This document shows positions 11,139-18,853 of a stretch of 64,000 bases of DNA, piece after piece. The notes beneath the pieces were generated by a model. The model had not been told where the DNA came from, made no database searches, and saw only the letters and a list, made by a program, of their open reading frames with translations. The stretch comes from Betaproteobacteria bacterium (GTDB lineage Bacteria; Pseudomonadota; Gammaproteobacteria; Burkholderiales; Rhodocyclaceae), in NCBI GenBank assembly GCA_020621865.1, contig JAHRYW010000002.1:324404-388403 (forward strand), written 5' to 3'. The position numbers and the translations under genes are program-made. The first letter of the stretch is position 1. Each line of letters begins with the position of its first letter.

Positions 11139-11714
11139 TTAATTTTGCCCGTGTGCCTGGACTTCGGCGTGGCGCGGGCAGGTCAGCAGGTGGTCATTGA
11201 CCATGCCCGAGGCCTGCATGAAAGCGTAGCAGATCGTCGAGCCGACGAACTTGAACCCGGCCTTGGCCAGGGACTTGCTCATCGCATCCGACTGCGCGGT
11301 CTTCGCCGGCACCTCGGCCATCGACTGCCAGTGATTGATGATCGGCTGGCCGCCGACGAACTGCCAGAGAAAGTCGCTGAAGGACTGCCCGGTCGCCCGC
11401 ATCGCCAGCCAGGCCTGGGCATTGCCGATCGTCGCGGCGACCTTGGCCCGGTTGCGGATGATGCCAGGATCAGCGAGCAGTGCCGCCACCTTGGCCGCGT
11501 CGTAGCGGGCGATGCGTTCGGGATCGAAGCCGTCGAAGACGCGCCGGTAATGTTCCCGTTTCTTCAGTACCGTCGACCACGACAGGCCGGCCTGGGCGCC
11601 CTCCAGGATCAGCAGTTCGAACAGCGCGCGGTCGTCGCGCAGGGGCACGCCCCATTCGCGGTCATGGTAGTCGCGGTAGAGGTCGAATCCCTCGCACCAG
11701 GGGCAGCGTTCCAT
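11139..11714 (-). CDS. tag: DNA-3-methyladenine glycosylase I
   Basis: Tag (191 aa) removes 3-methyladenine from alkylated DNA as the first step of base excision repair. The opening MERCPWC...YHDREWGVPLRDD is diagnostic. The zinc ligands of the E. coli enzyme are conserved at matching positions: Cys4, His17, His175 and Cys179 (DHLLTCPRH). AGLSWSTVLKKRE and the core helix-hairpin-helix region are intact. The length is normal. It is followed on the same strand side by a small secreted protein gene 13 bp upstream (11728), so the two may be co-transcribed. Confidence 0.96.
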   Translation of the reverse strand: MERCPWCEGFDLYRDYHDREWGVPLRDDRALFELLILEGAQAGLSWSTVLKKREHYRRVFDGFDPERIARYDAAKVAALLADPGIIRNRAKVAATIGNAQAWLAMRATGQSFSDFLWQFVGGQPIINHWQSMAEVPAKTAQSDAMSKSLAKAGFKFVGSTICYAFMQASGMVNDHLLTCPRHAEVQAHGQN

Positions 11715-11727
11715 CGGGCGCCGCCGT

Positions 11728-12102
11728 TCAGCGCGCCGAAGCCGGCGGGGGGGCGTCGATCAACTGGTGAAAGGCCTCGTGGACATCGTGGAAAGCCGCG
11801 TCGATACCGGCCGGCTTGCCCTTGCAGGCGGTTTGCAGGCGGCCGATCGAGGCGACCAGCGCCGACGCATCAGCCGAGCGGATCTCACCGGCGCTCTTCG
11901 CCATCTCGCCGGCCTTGGCGCAGGCATCCCGCGTCCGCGCCTTGCCCGGCCGGGCATGCCAGATCGGGGCGAGCAGCGAATGGAAGGCGTCGACATCCGG
12001 CGCAAAATGCGGGTGCATGTGCCCATGCTCATCTGCCACGGCCGCGCCGATTCCGACAGCCATCGCGACAACGAGGATGGTCCTGGTAAATTGCTTGATC
12101 AT
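11728..12102 (-). CDS. Small His-rich periplasmic protein, unknown function
   Basis: A 124-aa product with a Sec signal peptide (MIKQFTRTILVVAMAVGIGAAVA, cleavage near AVA-DEH). The mature N-terminus is His-rich (DEHGHMHPHFAPDVDAFH), suggesting metal binding, followed by a mostly helical segment with two cysteines (RDACAKAGEM and LQTACKGKP) and another His cluster (FHDVHEAFHQLID). I do not recognise the family; the helical His pattern recalls small four-helix periplasmic proteins, which is only an impression. The start at MIKQF has a CAGGGAAA ribosome site. It lies upstream of tag, 13 bp away. Confidence 0.65.
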   Translation of the reverse strand: MIKQFTRTILVVAMAVGIGAAVADEHGHMHPHFAPDVDAFHSLLAPIWHARPGKARTRDACAKAGEMAKSAGEIRSADASALVASIGRLQTACKGKPAGIDAAFHDVHEAFHQLIDAPPPASAR

Positions 12103-12275
12103 GATTTCCCTGAGTGTGCAAAAGCCCCGGAGAGCGGGGTGGTCGAGGCGGCATTGTAGGGCGTCTTGCCGGAATCGGGCAGCAGGGTGCGCTTGGCGGA
12201 CATTCAATCGCTAACAGTAGGTAATGCTTGCCCTTGTCCGTAGCCTGGTCGGCCCGCGAGCGGTCAAGGCATCGG

Positions 12276-12719
12276 TCAGCTGGCGTCCGGCATGACCATG
12301 CGTATCGGACGCGTCCCGATCTTCGCCCCGGTGACTTCATCCACCGCCACCGCTTTGATTTCCGTGCCGTTTTCAGCGTCGAAGAAGCGAACCAGCTTGC
12401 CGCCACCCCGGTATTGACGCCCCCATTCGCCGATCATGAACAGCACCGGCAGAAAATCGCGGCCGGCCGCGGTCAGCAGATATTCCTCGCGCGGCGGGTG
12501 CTCCGAGTAGCGCCTTTTCTCCAGCAAACCCTCCTCGGTCAGCGTCGCCAGCCGACGGGTCAGCATCGTCGGCGCGATGCCCAGGCTTTTCCGGAATTGG
12601 TCAAAGCGCGTCAGGCCGCCATGGGCATCCCGCAGGATCAGGATGCTCCACGCGTCGCCAGCGAAGGCCAGGCTGCGCGCGATTGGGCATGAGTCGTTGG
12701 CAATATTTTCGCTGTTCAT
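12276..12719 (-). CDS. HxlR-family transcriptional regulator
   Basis: A 147-aa winged-helix regulator. The family pattern is clear: CPIARSLAFAGDAWSILILRDAHGGLTRFDQFRKSLGIAPTMLTRRLATLTEEGLLEKRRYSEHPPREEYLLTAAG. HxlR proteins often use an N-terminal Cys (here in NDSCPIA) to sense aldehydes, quinones or other electrophiles. It is transcribed divergently from a quinone-reductase-like MDR gene and an SDR gene, the usual layout for a local repressor or activator of these detoxifying enzymes. The ATG at 12719 is preferred over an upstream TTG. Three spaced TTGGTAGT-like repeats lie between the divergent genes. Confidence 0.92.
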   Translation of the reverse strand: MNSENIANDSCPIARSLAFAGDAWSILILRDAHGGLTRFDQFRKSLGIAPTMLTRRLATLTEEGLLEKRRYSEHPPREEYLLTAAGRDFLPVLFMIGEWGRQYRGGGKLVRFFDAENGTEIKAVAVDEVTGAKIGTRPIRMVMPDAS

Positions 12720-12723
12720 ACTA

Positions 12724-12782
12724 TTTTGGTAGTGACTTGCTTTCAAATTGGTAGTATCGTTACTTTCAATTTGATAGTAACA
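12724..12782. promoter_or_regulatory. Candidate HxlR operator: three direct repeats
   Basis: TTGGTAGT occurs at 12726-12733 and 12748-12755, and TTGATAGT at 12771-12778, spaced 22 and 23 bp (about two helical turns). The third also sits in a dyad, GTTACT...AGTAAC (about 12760-12782). The cluster fills the AT-rich divergent gap between the HxlR gene and the MDR gene. Binding by this HxlR is an inference from position. Confidence 0.5.
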
Positions 12783-12869
12783 CTCTAACGCCTGTCAGCA
12801 CCACCGGCATTTGTGCCAGCGGTTCTGGATTTCCCCGCCAACGGACTGGATGAAAACGAAAGACCAAAA

Positions 12870-13886
12870 ATGAACAGCCAAACGATGAAAGCACTCACCT
12901 TCAAACGCTACGGTAAATCGCCCGGGATCGGTCTGGCCGATGTGCCCCGCCCGACGCCGAAAGCCGACGAATTGCTGGTAGAGGTGTACGCCGCCGGTGT
13001 GAACCCCGTCGACAACATCATTCCGACCGGGATGTTCAAACCCGTCCTGCATTTCCAGTTGCCGGCCACGCTGGGCAGCGATCTGGCCGGCGTGGTCGTC
13101 GAAGTCGGCAGCCGCGTGACCCGCTTCAAGCCGGGCGATGCCGTGTTCGCCAACATCTTCGATCTCGGCATCGGTTCGCTGGCCGAATTTGCCGTCGTGC
13201 CGGAGAGCGCTGCCGCGCTGAAGCCGGCCAATCTGGACTTCGTGCATGCCGCCTCAATCCCGATGGTCGGGCTGGCTTCCTGGCAAGCGCTGAAGGAACG
13301 CCTCGATCTGCGTGCCGGACAGAAGGTGTTCATTCCGGCCGGCTCCGGCGGTATCGGCACCTTCGCGATCCAGCTGGCCAAGTACCTCGGTGCCATCGTC
13401 GGAACGACCACCAGCACGGGTAACGTTGACCTTGTCCGTCGCCTTGGCGCCGACGAGGTGGTCGACTACAAGAAGCAGGAATTCGACAAAGTGCTGCGCG
13501 GCTACGACGCGGTGCTTGGCACCGTCAAAGGCGACGCGATCGAGAAATCCATCGGCATCCTCAAGCCGGGGGGCAGGATCGCTTCCCTGATCGGGCCGCT
13601 GGATGCCGCGTTCGCCCGCGCCCGAGGGCTGAACTTTGTCCTGAAGCTCGTCTTCGGGCTGATGAGCCGCAAGATCATGCGGCTTGCGAAAAAGAACGAC
13701 GTCGCCTACTCGTTTCTTTTTGTGCATCCCGATGGCGCTCAACTCGCCGAGATCGGCAAGCTTCTCGAAACGAATCGCATCCAGCCGGTGATCGACAAGG
13801 TGTTTCCTTTCGAGCAGGCCAAGGAAGCACTCGAATACCTTGCCCAGGGACGTTCCAGGGGCAAGGTTGTCGTCCGGATGAACTAG
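12870..13886 (+). CDS. Zinc-free MDR oxidoreductase (quinone reductase-like)
   Basis: A 338-aa NADPH-dependent medium-chain reductase. The N-terminal GroES-like domain has ADELLVEVYAAGVNPVDNIIPTG and GSDLAGVVVEVG; the nucleotide-binding domain has IPAGSGGIGTFAIQLAKYLGA and a NADPH-type loop TTTSTGN. The structural and catalytic zinc cysteines of alcohol dehydrogenases are absent, placing it in the QOR/quinone reductase branch. It probably reduces quinones or unsaturated carbonyls. It starts at MNSQTMKALTF, just beyond the operator region; a GTG further upstream would run into it. It is followed 35 bp later by the SDR gene, so HxlR likely controls both. Confidence 0.93.
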   Translation: MNSQTMKALTFKRYGKSPGIGLADVPRPTPKADELLVEVYAAGVNPVDNIIPTGMFKPVLHFQLPATLGSDLAGVVVEVGSRVTRFKPGDAVFANIFDLGIGSLAEFAVVPESAAALKPANLDFVHAASIPMVGLASWQALKERLDLRAGQKVFIPAGSGGIGTFAIQLAKYLGAIVGTTTSTGNVDLVRRLGADEVVDYKKQEFDKVLRGYDAVLGTVKGDAIEKSIGILKPGGRIASLIGPLDAAFARARGLNFVLKLVFGLMSRKIMRLAKKNDVAYSFLFVHPDGAQLAEIGKLLETNRIQPVIDKVFPFEQAKEALEYLAQGRSRGKVVVRMN

Positions 13887-13921
13887 CGCTTGCCTGCACC
13901 GCACTTAACAAGGAAAAACTG

Positions 13922-14716
13922 ATGAACACACTCCCGACAGTCTTCATCACCGGCGCCTCCAGCGGCATCGGTGCCACCTACGCCGAGCGCTTCGCTCGGC
14001 GTGGCCACGATCTTGTCCTCGTCGCGCGCGACAAGGCGCGCCTGGATGCCCTGGCAGCCCGCCTGCGCCAGGAAAGCAATGTGGCCGTCGACGTGCTGCA
14101 GGCCGATCTGACCAGCGCCGCCGACCTGTCCGCCCTCGAAACCCGTCTGCGCGATGATGCCCGTATCGGCATCCTGATCAACAACGCCGGCATGGCTCAA
14201 GTGGGGAGCTTCGCGGAGCAAGCCGCGGAGCATATCGAACGCCTGATTACGCTCAACAGCACGGCGCCGACGCGGCTTGCGGCGGCGGTCGCGCCGCGCT
14301 TCGCGCAGTCTGGCGCTGGCGCCATCGTCAACATTGGCTCGGTGGTCGGTTTCGCGCCCGAGTTCGGCATGTCGATCTACGGTGCCAGCAAGGCCTTCGT
14401 GCTGTTTCTGTCGCAGGGGCTGAACGTCGAGTTGGCGCCCAGGGGCGTCTACGTGCAGGCGGTGCTGCCGGCGGCGACCCGCACCGAGATCTGGGAACGG
14501 GCCGGTGTGGACGTCAATACCCTGCCCGAGGTGATGGAAGTGGGCGATCTGGTCGATGCGGCACTGGTCGGCTTCGACCGTCGCGAGCTGGTCACGATCC
14601 CGCCGCTGCATGTCGCCGGGCGCTGGGATGCGCTCGATGGCGCACGCCAGGGGCTGATGTCGGACCTTCGGCAAGCGTACCCAGCCGAGCGCTATCGGCA
14701 GCCGGAAGGGCTGTAA
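13922..14716 (+). CDS. Short-chain dehydrogenase/reductase
   Basis: A 264-aa classical SDR. It has the Rossmann motif TGASSGIG near the N-terminus, NNAG (ILINNAGMAQ), the catalytic Ser in NIGSVVGF, and the active-site pair YGASK. The closest style is the DltE/YqjQ-like group of the SDR family. Substrate unknown. An AAGGAA ribosome site precedes the ATG. It is the second gene of the HxlR-linked pair and probably acts with the MDR enzyme in carbonyl or quinone detoxification (context inference). Confidence 0.92.
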   Translation: MNTLPTVFITGASSGIGATYAERFARRGHDLVLVARDKARLDALAARLRQESNVAVDVLQADLTSAADLSALETRLRDDARIGILINNAGMAQVGSFAEQAAEHIERLITLNSTAPTRLAAAVAPRFAQSGAGAIVNIGSVVGFAPEFGMSIYGASKAFVLFLSQGLNVELAPRGVYVQAVLPAATRTEIWERAGVDVNTLPEVMEVGDLVDAALVGFDRRELVTIPPLHVAGRWDALDGARQGLMSDLRQAYPAERYRQPEGL

Positions 14717-14736
14717 TTGCCGAAACCGGTGCCCAG

Positions 14737-15165
14737 CTAGGATTTTTCGATTAGAAACCTTCCGAACTTCTGGTCGGTACCCATCACGTGATTGACCAGC
14801 CAGTTGTTCAGGAAGCCGAACAGCATTTCGTAGTCGATCGGCTTGCCCTGCCTAATCGCCAACTGGTAGTCGGAAGCGGCTTTGGCAAAAGCGCGGTGTT
14901 CCCGCACATGACGTTTTTCCTCATCGGGCAGGCGCTCGCCGTAGCCACCTGCCTCCATCAGCTCCTCTTCCGAGTCGAAGTGGTAGGTGGTGTAGCCGAT
15001 CAGGTCTTCCATGATTTTGACCTGCGCTTCGGCATCCTGACCATCGCGGAAGCACTGGTTGGCGTCGTTCAGAATATTGATCAGCATCTTGTGTTGCTGG
15101 TCGATCCTGGCAACGCCGGTGGCGAGCGCATCGCTCCATTTCAGCAACTCGTGTCCGACTCTCAT
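14737..15165 (-). CDS. Bacteriohemerythrin
   Basis: A 142-aa single-domain hemerythrin, a four-helix bundle that binds O2 at a non-haem di-iron site. All expected ligands are present: His25 (RIDQQHKM), His62 and Glu66 (YHFDSEEEL), His86 and His90 (HVREH), His126 and Asp131 (NHVMGTD). Length and spacing match stand-alone bacteriohemerythrins. It sits 7 bp behind the NIT-domain diguanylate cyclase on the same strand, so the two form an operon. Oxygen supply, storage or sensing linked to c-di-GMP signalling is a reasonable inference. Confidence 0.95.
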   Translation of the reverse strand: MRVGHELLKWSDALATGVARIDQQHKMLINILNDANQCFRDGQDAEAQVKIMEDLIGYTTYHFDSEEELMEAGGYGERLPDEEKRHVREHRAFAKAASDYQLAIRQGKPIDYEMLFGFLNNWLVNHVMGTDQKFGRFLIEKS

Positions 15166-15172
15166 GGCTTAT

Positions 15173-16819
15173 CTACCCAATGCACACTCGGTTCCGTCCG
15201 GTCTTCTTGGCCTCGTACAGCGCCACGTCAGCCCGCGAACTAAAGGATTCAAAAGTTTCTCCCGGCTTCCACTGCGCCACGCCGAGCGAACATGTCAGAT
15301 GCCCGGCTCCGGGAAACTCGGTGGCGGCGATCGCCGCCCGAACGGACTCGGCAAAGTGTCTGGCACCGTTGATGCCGGTTTCCGGCGTCATGATGATGAA
15401 CTCTTCGCCGCCCCAGCGGGACAGCAGGTCGCTATCGCGGATTCTTGCCTTGACGGTATCGACGAAGGTCTTGATCACCTCGTCGCCCGTCGCGTGGCCG
15501 TAAGTGTCATTGACCTGCTTGAAATGATCAATATCGAGGAAGACCAGCGATAGGTTGTGGCCATAGCGGGTGGCGCGGGTCATTTCCCGTTCGGCATATT
15601 TCATAAAGGCGCGCCGGTTCATGACGCCGGTCAGCGTATCCATCGAAGCCAGGGTTTCCTTGTCGCGGATCAAGCGGTCGGTGTATTCGAGCAGCCGGTT
15701 GAACAACTGGAAGGCTTGGCTCAATTCGTCGCGCCCACCGCGATCCTTGAGGCGGATGGCGTAGTTCTCTTTTTTGACGATCTGGTCGAGCGCGGTGGAG
15801 AGTTCTCTCAGGTCGCGCATCATCCGGGCGATGGTGATCGTGACGAAAGCGACCAGGATCAGCAGCATGACCAGGGCGGCGCCGGACAGCCAGAGCACGA
15901 GGGTTTTCTGGGTGCTGACTTTTTCGGTGGTTTCCCGGCTCAGCTTGTCGAAGAGATTCTCTTCCAGGGTTTTCAAGGCGTCGATCAGCCGGCTTGAACG
16001 TTCCCACCATTGATCGCCATCCGGCGGGGCGATCAGGACTTCATGCTTGCTCAGCATCCGGTTGATGGCGTCCATGACCCAGGTGTAGTCCTGTGTGTCC
16101 AGCGCGGAACCCAGGGCGTTGATTTCCGATTGGCTGGATTGCGTCCGGACCACATCGAGATGATGCCGGTAGAGCGTCAGTTCGGTGGCGATGAAGATCT
16201 GGTCGCTGGTATTGCGGATCACCTGACCGCGGACGCTGTTAACGGTGGCCCGCAGCAGCCCCAGTGCCTCGCGCGCCAGCGCCAGTTCGGCGATCACGTC
16301 GAGCTTGGGCGAGTAGATTTCGGCCTGATGGAGGATTTCATACGAAACGGCGCCGAGCAGCGTGTTGATCAAGGCGGTATAGGCATCGCGCAGGCGTCGC
16401 CAGTCGGTGCTCCGGTGATCGACGCCGTTGCGGATTTCCATCAGCTTGACCCGGAGATCGGCCAGGCCCAGCCGGGCCAGGCGGGTTTCGGTGGCCAGCG
16501 GGTTCTTGAACAAGGTTTCGAGCGCCGCGTTGCTGTCCAGACGCATCTTCTTGACGGTCTCGAAATCCTTCAGATTGGCGGCGACCAGTCCGGCGCTGGC
16601 GCCCCGTTCGCGCTGCAGGTAGTGGATCAGCGACGAACAGTCGAGGGCCCAGGTGTTGTGCAGGACCTCGCGCTCGACGCTGATCCGCGTTTCGTTCAGG
16701 CGACTGATGACCAGCCACGTCCCGATCGCCATCGAGAGGATGGCGATGGTGGCGAGCAGGACGAGGCGGACACGAATGGGCATTGGCAGGGACGAATGGA
16801 AAGCAAGGTCGGCCACCAT
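15173..16819 (-). CDS. NIT-domain diguanylate cyclase
   Basis: A 548-aa membrane protein. After an N-terminal helix (about residues 15-38) comes a periplasmic NIT-type sensor (about 45-300) with the family hallmark LIHYLQRERGASAGLVAANL, seen in nitrate/nitrite-sensing proteins. A second helix (about 308-335, LVLWLSGAALVMLLILVAFVTI) and a HAMP-like linker follow. The C-terminal GGDEF domain (about 385-548) has FLDIDHFKQVNDTYGHATGD and an active-site GGEEF (SRWGGEEFIIM), so c-di-GMP synthesis is expected. The inhibitory RxxD upstream of GGEEF reads RIRDSD, a plausible I-site. It leads a two-gene operon with bacteriohemerythrin. Start uncertain; a Met 12 codons in is possible. Confidence 0.92.
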   Translation of the reverse strand: MVADLAFHSSLPMPIRVRLVLLATIAILSMAIGTWLVISRLNETRISVEREVLHNTWALDCSSLIHYLQRERGASAGLVAANLKDFETVKKMRLDSNAALETLFKNPLATETRLARLGLADLRVKLMEIRNGVDHRSTDWRRLRDAYTALINTLLGAVSYEILHQAEIYSPKLDVIAELALAREALGLLRATVNSVRGQVIRNTSDQIFIATELTLYRHHLDVVRTQSSQSEINALGSALDTQDYTWVMDAINRMLSKHEVLIAPPDGDQWWERSSRLIDALKTLEENLFDKLSRETTEKVSTQKTLVLWLSGAALVMLLILVAFVTITIARMMRDLRELSTALDQIVKKENYAIRLKDRGGRDELSQAFQLFNRLLEYTDRLIRDKETLASMDTLTGVMNRRAFMKYAEREMTRATRYGHNLSLVFLDIDHFKQVNDTYGHATGDEVIKTFVDTVKARIRDSDLLSRWGGEEFIIMTPETGINGARHFAESVRAAIAATEFPGAGHLTCSLGVAQWKPGETFESFSSRADVALYEAKKTGRNRVCIG

Positions 16820-16896
16820 TCTCTGCGCAAAATTTTGAAAATGCCTTTAGCTGCGTCAAGTTTGGATCGACGCCGGTCGGTCAGGGGCGGCATTAC

Positions 16897-16935
16897 GAAT
16901 TTCGCCAAAATTTGCCGCCGACCGTAGCTTTCCGG
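16897..16935 (+). repeat. Dispersed AT-tract/GACCGTAGC repeat, copy 4 (short form)
   Basis: GACCGTAGC at 16920-16928, followed by TTTCCGG, so the last core bases differ. The upstream tract GAATTTCGCCAAAATTT starts only 23 bp before the core: one 8-bp unit is missing relative to the 31-bp form. It lies between the diguanylate cyclase start and the 3' end of the TetR gene. Confidence 0.7.
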
Positions 16936-16958
16936 CCGTGCTGTGCGCCATTTGGGGA

Positions 16959-17591
16959 TCAGGCCGGGCCGGCAGTCTTCCGGCGCAAGGCGATATGGGC
17001 CGAGATCATCGCCGGCACGTGCTGCGGCAGGTCGGTGCCTTTCTGGCAACTGAGCAACAGGTGCAGCATGCCGCTGGTGAACGCCCAGGTATCGCGGGCG
17101 GCAACCAGCGGATCGAGGCCGTCGCGCATCGTGCCCTTGGCCACCGCTTGTTGATAGACGCGCTCGATCTTGGCCAGGAAGGTCTGCGCCGGGCGGCCGA
17201 TTTCATTCTGCACCGAGGAGAACTCGTCGACGTATTCGCAGCGCGAAATCATGATTTCGAACACTTCACGAACCACCGAACAATCTTCGAGGACGCGGAA
17301 GAACTCCTTGACCGAGGCTTCGATGGCGTCGAGCGGATCGCTCAACTCGGCCGAGAAGAGCAGGGCATCGGTTCGCTCGATCAGCGGCGCGAAGACGTCT
17401 TCGCGCATGGCGAAGAACAGTGCTGCCTTGTCCTCGAAATGCCAGTAGACGGCACCGCGCGTGACCCCGGCTTCCTTGGCGATCTTGTCGAGCGAGGAAC
17501 GGCTGACCCCGCATTCATGGAACACCCGACGCGCCGCGTCGATGATGTCCTTGCGCGTCTTGCCTGCTTCTTCCTTGGTTTTTCTGACCAT
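16959..17591 (-). CDS. TetR/AcrR-family repressor of the RND operon
   Basis: A 210-aa regulator with the N-terminal TetR helix-turn-helix RKDIIDAARRVFHECGVSRSSLDKIAKEAGVTRGAVYWHFEDKAALFFAM, closely resembling AcrR/TtgR/MtrR (TRGAIYWHFKNK style). The C-terminal ligand domain is of AcrR-like length. It is divergent from the RND efflux genes, and a sequence matching half of the E. coli AcrR operator overlaps their promoter. It most likely represses the pump until a drug or aromatic compound binds it. Confidence 0.93.
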   Translation of the reverse strand: MVRKTKEEAGKTRKDIIDAARRVFHECGVSRSSLDKIAKEAGVTRGAVYWHFEDKAALFFAMREDVFAPLIERTDALLFSAELSDPLDAIEASVKEFFRVLEDCSVVREVFEIMISRCEYVDEFSSVQNEIGRPAQTFLAKIERVYQQAVAKGTMRDGLDPLVAARDTWAFTSGMLHLLLSCQKGTDLPQHVPAMISAHIALRRKTAGPA

Positions 17592-17658
17592 TTAAGTCTC
17601 CCGACGAACCTTCCGTCTGTTGCTCCATCTCACCAATGCTATTTTACACAAAAAAGCA

Positions 17659-17686
17659 TTTACATACATTCATGGATGTTTATAAT
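17659..17686 (+). promoter_or_regulatory. RND operon promoter overlapped by an AcrR-like operator
   Basis: TTTACA (17659-17664) and TATAAT (17681-17686) are 16 bp apart, an excellent sigma-70 promoter. Overlapping it is a dyad at 17661-17684, TACATACAT...ATGTTTATA. Its left half is identical to the left half of the known E. coli AcrR box (recalled, not searched). Repressor binding here would block RNA polymerase. Confidence 0.7.
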
Positions 17687-17718
17687 CTGCCCAGAGAGAA
17701 CATTCAAGGAGAATAATT

Positions 17719-18849
17719 GTGGCCCCCATTTCAGGAATTCAGCGCCAGGCGCTGCCGTTTTTCGTTTACGCACTGATCGGTGCCTTGGTCGCTGCCGGCT
17801 GTTCCGGCGACAAGCCGGCCGGCGGACCGCCGGCAATGGGGCCGATGCCGGTGACGGCGATCGAGATGCAGCCGCAGAAGGTGCCGACCAGCATCGAGAT
17901 CATGGCGCAGACCGAAGGCGCCCGCGAAACCGAGGTTCGCGCCCGGGTCGGCGGCATCCTGATCAAGCGCCTGTACCAGGAAGGCGAGACGGTCAAATCC
18001 GGCCAGCCGCTGTTCCAGATCGACCGCGCACCCTATGAAATCGCCCTCGCCGAGGCCAAGGCCAAGGCCGAGCAGACCGCCCGCGAGGCCGCCCGTTTGA
18101 AGGGCCTGGCCGAGGCCAAGGCGATTGCGCAAAAGGATTACGACGACGCCGTGTCGGCCAACGCCATGGCCCAGGCCGCCTTGCGCCAGGCCGAGCTGAA
18201 CCTGTCGTGGACGACGGTCAGCGCACCGGTCGCCGGCACCACCGGACGGGCCATCAAGTCGGACGGCAACCTGGTGTCCACCGCCGACAGCCTGCTCACC
18301 TCGATCTACCAGACCAATCCGATCTGGGTCCGCTTCAGCCTCGGCGAGAGCGACCTGGCCAAGTTCGCCGGCGGCCGCGTGACGGCCAAGGACGTCAAGG
18401 GCGTCGAGCTGGTCATGGGCAACGGCCAGAAATACGACAAGCCGGGCAAGCTGAATTTCCTTGCCACCAATATCGACACCACGCTCGGCACCCAGCAGTT
18501 GCGCGCCGAGTTCGACAATCCGGACGGCCTGCTGCTGCCCGGCCAGTTCGTTCGCGTCCGCCTGCTGACCGGCGAGCGCGACGGCGCCTTCCTGGTGCCG
18601 CAGACGGCCGTGCTGCAAACCGAACAGGGCACGCTGGTGATGACCGTCGGCGCCGAGAACAAGGTCGCGCCGCGCCCGGTCAAGGCCGGCGAGTGGTACG
18701 GCAAGGACTGGGTCATCCTCGGCGGCCTGAACGCCGGCGACAAGGTGATCGTCGACAACCTGATCAAGCTGCGCCCCGGTGCGCCGGTCAATCCGCATCC
18801 GCCGGCCGTCCCCGGCGCCGAGCAGGCGGAACCGGCGAAGAAGGGCTGA
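17719..18849 (+). CDS. RND efflux periplasmic adaptor (AcrA/MexA-like lipoprotein)
   Basis: A 376-aa membrane fusion protein that links the inner-membrane pump to the outer-membrane channel. A lipobox (LVAAGC) follows the N-terminal helix. The barrel-sandwich/lipoyl region shows EVRARVGGILIKRLYQEGETVKSGQPLFQID, the coiled-coil hairpin is about residues 105-165, and the second lipoyl half shows APVAGTTGRA. A GTG start is used because AAGGAG lies at 17706-17711, eight bases ahead, and no ATG is suitably placed. First gene of the operon; the pump gene begins 4 bp after its stop. Confidence 0.96.
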   Translation: MAPISGIQRQALPFFVYALIGALVAAGCSGDKPAGGPPAMGPMPVTAIEMQPQKVPTSIEIMAQTEGARETEVRARVGGILIKRLYQEGETVKSGQPLFQIDRAPYEIALAEAKAKAEQTAREAARLKGLAEAKAIAQKDYDDAVSANAMAQAALRQAELNLSWTTVSAPVAGTTGRAIKSDGNLVSTADSLLTSIYQTNPIWVRFSLGESDLAKFAGGRVTAKDVKGVELVMGNGQKYDKPGKLNFLATNIDTTLGTQQLRAEFDNPDGLLLPGQFVRVRLLTGERDGAFLVPQTAVLQTEQGTLVMTVGAENKVAPRPVKAGEWYGKDWVILGGLNAGDKVIVDNLIKLRPGAPVNPHPPAVPGAEQAEPAKKG

Positions 18850-18853
18850 GATC

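Noticed and set aside
12898..12920. CGCTACGGTAAATCG at the start of the MDR gene as another repeat copy
   Set aside because: Only TACGGT matches the core, and no AT tracts are at the right spacing; it encodes the conserved RYG segment.
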